Assembly: GCA_018985235.1 (NCBI GenBank)
Contig: JADGIG010000034.1
Location: 1-36,362 of the forward strand
Source of the DNA: Sanchytrium tribonematis
Taxonomy: Eukaryota > Sanchytriomycota > Sanchytriomycetes > Sanchytriales > Sanchytriaceae
Length of the DNA: 36,362 bases
Reading direction: 5' to 3'
In this document: positions 34,185 through 36,362 of the stretch, piece after piece
Position numbering within the stretch: the stretch's first letter is position 1
Layout of the letters: every line of letters begins with the position of its first letter
Translations under genes and position numbers: made by a program
Notes under the pieces: model-generated
Database searches by the model: none
Seen by the model: the letters and a program-made list of their open reading frames with translations, nothing else
What the model was told of the DNA's origin: nothing

Positions 34185-35084
34185 ATGAGTCAAAATTATC
34201 CGTACCAGGCTCCACAACAGAGATTTTCTTTCGTTGACACTCACCAGACATCAGCTTTCGATCGTCCACTTTCACATCAGGATCCGTATCAATCGCCATC
34301 TGAAGGAAAATATAAAAATCAAGAATATTACGAACAACAAAATTTGAATGACAGTTATGCGGAGGAAGAAAACTCAATTTATGACACGTCTGATTATGGC
34401 AGATCCACTCTCAACAAAAATGAATCAACAGCTAATTTTGGTAATACAAAGAAACGTGGTTGTGTTTCTAGACCAATTTGTTATTTTCTATCATGCTGTT
34501 GTTTTTTGATAGTCGTCGGAATTATTCTTTTAGCAGTTGTGTTGCTGACATTCAAAGTACCATCATTGGATGTCGGATCTATAACACAAGGTGATCCTCT
34601 TTATGAAGTCACAAAATCTGGAAGTAGCGTCTCAAAAAGGAGCTTCTTAGATATATTTGGAGGCTCTTCAAAGGTTTCCGCCAGTGATATTCCAGAAAAC
34701 ACTGACATTAAAGTTAATTTAATTGCCAACTTGGTCATTGACAATCAAAATTGGTATAAGTTGGCGATTGGAAATCAAGTGGTACAAATGTTTGTTAAGT
34801 CGGACATGAGCAATTCAATTGGTAGTGGTGTTTTGCAAAGCGACATTCCTGCTAACCAAAAATCAAATAATCAGATAAATATGCAAGTTGAGTATAAAAA
34901 GCAGGGTACTCCACCGGCGGGGATTCAATATTTATTTGACAAATGTGATGGAACAAATCAGAATATAGACTTGGTATTTCGAGCTAAAGTGATAGTCAAA
35001 ACGGTCGACATTCCAAAGACACTCCCTTGTCCAGTCAATTTGCAGGACCCTCAATTAAAACAAAAGATTCAGGATGCACAATAA
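34185..35084 (+). CDS. Type II membrane protein with LEA-2/NDR1-like extracytoplasmic domain
   Basis: This is a 299-residue protein from the ATG of MSQNYPYQAPQQ. The N-terminal ~95 residues are cytoplasmic, Gln/Tyr/Ser-rich and low complexity. A Cys-rich, strongly hydrophobic helix follows (YFLSCCCFLIVVGIILLAVV, ~103-122). The outer domain, with TDIKVNLIANLVIDNQNWYK and a later VEYKKQGTPP, has the layout of LEA-2/NDR1-HIN1-like domains found in plants and many fungi; this is an architectural match. Divergent from 33904. The stop CAA TAA ATT lies in AATAAA, 1 nt from the RPL14 stop on the other strand. Confidence 0.75.
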   Translation: MSQNYPYQAPQQRFSFVDTHQTSAFDRPLSHQDPYQSPSEGKYKNQEYYEQQNLNDSYAEEENSIYDTSDYGRSTLNKNESTANFGNTKKRGCVSRPICYFLSCCCFLIVVGIILLAVVLLTFKVPSLDVGSITQGDPLYEVTKSGSSVSKRSFLDIFGGSSKVSASDIPENTDIKVNLIANLVIDNQNWYKLAIGNQVVQMFVKSDMSNSIGSGVLQSDIPANQKSNNQINMQVEYKKQGTPPAGIQYLFDKCDGTNQNIDLVFRAKVIVKTVDIPKTLPCPVNLQDPQLKQKIQDAQ

Positions 35085-35085
35085 A

Positions 35086-35469
35086 TTATTTTTTATTGAT
35101 GGCTAATCTCTTTTGCTTCTTCAAGCTACGAACCTTAAATCGATCAAAATCAGTTAAATTTTCTCTCTTCTCGCGTTTGACATGTCTTTTGTAAAGTGCA
35201 GTCTCCTTGATTTTTTCATTAAATTTTGCAGCTTCTAATTTTTTCTTAAGAATTCCGGATCTAAGTGCTCTTGGAATATCCAAAACGATAGGTGTTAATT
35301 CCAAATGTGTAAATTTAACTTTTTTTGGATAGTATTCAATTCCTCCGATTAAACCAAAGTTTTGGTCAATGATATCACTTATGACTCCGAATTTTTTCTC
35401 AAAAGATAGATACACGACTCTACCTACTTGAATGTAGTGACGACTAGGTGTAGTAACTTCACAAGGCAT
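35086..35469 (-). CDS. RPL14: 60S ribosomal protein L14 (eL14)
   Basis: This is a 127-residue protein. The KOW/SH3-like start (HYIQVGRVVYLSFEKKFGVI, SDIIDQNFGLIGG) and the C-terminal ENLTDFDRFKVRSLKKQKR are eL14 signatures; the length matches the family core. The stop is 1 nt from that of the convergent gene. ATTCACGTGT lies 34 nt before the ATG, overlapping the AATAAA of the next gene upstream. Confidence 0.95.
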   Translation of the reverse strand: MPCEVTTPSRHYIQVGRVVYLSFEKKFGVISDIIDQNFGLIGGIEYYPKKVKFTHLELTPIVLDIPRALRSGILKKKLEAAKFNEKIKETALYKRHVKREKRENLTDFDRFKVRSLKKQKRLAINKK

Positions 35470-35503
35470 TAATATTTTTGACGAAGGAGATGAAATTGAA
35501 AAA

Positions 35504-35513
35504 ACACGTGAAT
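35504..35513 (-). promoter_or_regulatory. Ribosomal protein gene element (ATTCACGTGT)
   Basis: On the gene strand this is AATAAATTCACGTGT: the AATAAA usable by the upstream gene runs directly into the RPL14 promoter element, 34 nt before the RPL14 ATG. Confidence 0.55.
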
Positions 35514-35536
35514 TTATTGTGAGACATTTTGCCGAA

Positions 35537-36362
35537 TTAAAATGGGGGTACCTGATAGAAAAAAAGCCCGTTTTCAGAAAACAGAGCTAATGTTTTATCG
35601 TAGAGAGCCATTTCTAAAAATGAGCCTTCAACCCTGCGAATCAGTTTAAATTGGATAAATTCTTCGACGCCTTGTTTTGTAAGTAGCAAACATCCATTAA
35701 ATGACGGAGCAATATTTATGACATTTATAGCCACACAATGCATTATTGTCATCTCATTGGAAACAACGAAAAATTCAAACCTGGAGCTTGCGTAGATCTT
35801 ATTTTTATGAGTCCTGATATGGGTAATTGCGAAATTTGTCAATGTCACGCTGTTTTCAAAGACGCACATATCGTTCGAAACTCTGTATTGCTTTATAATA
35901 CCATTATATGTTCCAATTAATATAAAGTCATTTCCCAGCGATGCGAACGAACTGATATTTTCATTTAGAACAAACTTCTCACCCATTAGAATCCCTTCGG
36001 ATAGCGCTACCAAGTTTTTGGAATAAGAAATATCCAGAATTTTAGAGCTGTGGATTTCCTTTTTGTTATATGATTTAAAATCAATGGTATTACCTAAATA
36101 CGTGCCAAATTGACTTTCCATTATAGCACTAATTTTTTCGTGTAATTGTTTGGTATTCATATTGCCGCCTTCATCAATGAGGTACAAAAATGATGATTTT
36201 TGATTGTTAATAACAACTAAACAATTCTGATCATTGATACTTAAGAGAACTTCCTCGTATTTCTTCGCCTGTATTTGATTAATAGCTTTCATTAGATAAT
36301 AAGCATTAGAGTCTGCATATTTGTAAATACCTGAAAACATTCTATTTTCAATTATTGCTTCT
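35537..36362 (-). CDS. Partial gene, beta-propeller-like protein, unknown
   Basis: The frame is open from the window edge; the first ATG inside is at 36340 but seven sense codons precede it, so the gene probably starts outside. The visible ~275 residues alternate short beta-type stretches with turns (FASLGNDFILIGTYNGIIKQ, ITHIRTHKNKIYASSRFEFF), suggestive of a WD-like propeller, without clear WD dipeptides. It ends FFYQVPPF. AATAAA follows ~20 nt after the stop, inside the RPL14 promoter. Family not recognised. Confidence 0.6.
   Translation of the reverse strand, partial: EAIIENRMFSGIYKYADSNAYYLMKAINQIQAKKYEEVLLSINDQNCLVVINNQKSSFLYLIDEGGNMNTKQLHEKISAIMESQFGTYLGNTIDFKSYNKKEIHSSKILDISYSKNLVALSEGILMGEKFVLNENISSFASLGNDFILIGTYNGIIKQYRVSNDMCVFENSVTLTNFAITHIRTHKNKIYASSRFEFFVVSNEMTIMHCVAINVINIAPSFNGCLLLTKQGVEEFIQFKLIRRVEGSFLEMALYDKTLALFSENGLFFYQVPPF

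Noticed and set aside
1-36362. CRISPR arrays, transposons, rRNA genes, prokaryotic operons
   Set aside because: I saw no repeat arrays, transposase or reverse-transcriptase motifs, or rRNA sequence. All identified genes are eukaryotic nuclear genes.

Overview
This is a nuclear stretch of a very compact, AT-rich fungal or fungus-related genome. The fungal placement rests on a STE12 factor (STE domain plus two C2H2 fingers) and an Mbp1/Swi4-type APSES-ankyrin factor. The rest of the set is eukaryotic housekeeping: RPS3, RPS25, RPL14, RLP24, POP1, SEC13, ATP7, DGAT2, phosphatidylserine synthase, an EDEM-like GH47 protein and the meiotic TPR protein SPO22/ZIP4. TAA, TAG and TGA all end genes, so the code is standard. 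I cannot name the species. An early-diverging, genome-reduced fungus or relative (rozellid, aphelid, sanchytrid or similar) is my inference.

Layout. 1-585: promoter DNA. 586-5621: STE12, a 12-TM protein with an internal duplication, two single-pass membrane proteins and a four-TM protein. 5671-9869: DGAT2, a nuclear-looking unknown protein and a 707-residue polytopic protein. 9870-11146: three tiny minus-strand genes, one of only 59 codons. 11153-15914: EDEM-like protein, RPS25 and three related 7-TM proteins. 15939-23635: a GPI-type protein, RLP24, POP1, the APSES factor, RPS3 and SPO22/ZIP4. 23849-28928: an LRR-7TM receptor-like protein, PSS, ATP7 and a zinc-finger protein. 29122-36362: tRNA-Arg(CCG), SEC13, two coiled-coil-type unknowns, two single-pass membrane proteins, RPL14 and a partial propeller-like gene.

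The most striking result concerns gene structure. Five genes carry spliceosomal-type introns of only 19 or 20 nt: the 12-TM gene, the APSES gene, SPO22, PSS and SEC13. Each restores a recognisable or well-formed protein. All five end in YTNAT + [TG][TA]AG, which puts the presumed branch A exactly five bases before the 3' exon. Gene ends are equally compressed: in about a dozen genes the stop TAA lies inside AATAAA, so the last residue is E, Q or K. Several tail-to-tail gene pairs are 1-3 nt apart.

Three promoter patterns recur. A CCAATCA box lies 42-55 nt upstream of STE12, the single-pass membrane proteins and RPS3. ATTCACG lies 34-44 nt upstream of all three ribosomal protein genes. GTGGCTTG, in either orientation, lies 1-7 nt before the ATG of four polytopic membrane proteins and one coiled-coil gene. 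The abundance of polytopic and single-pass surface proteins beside STE12 suggests investment in sensing the environment.
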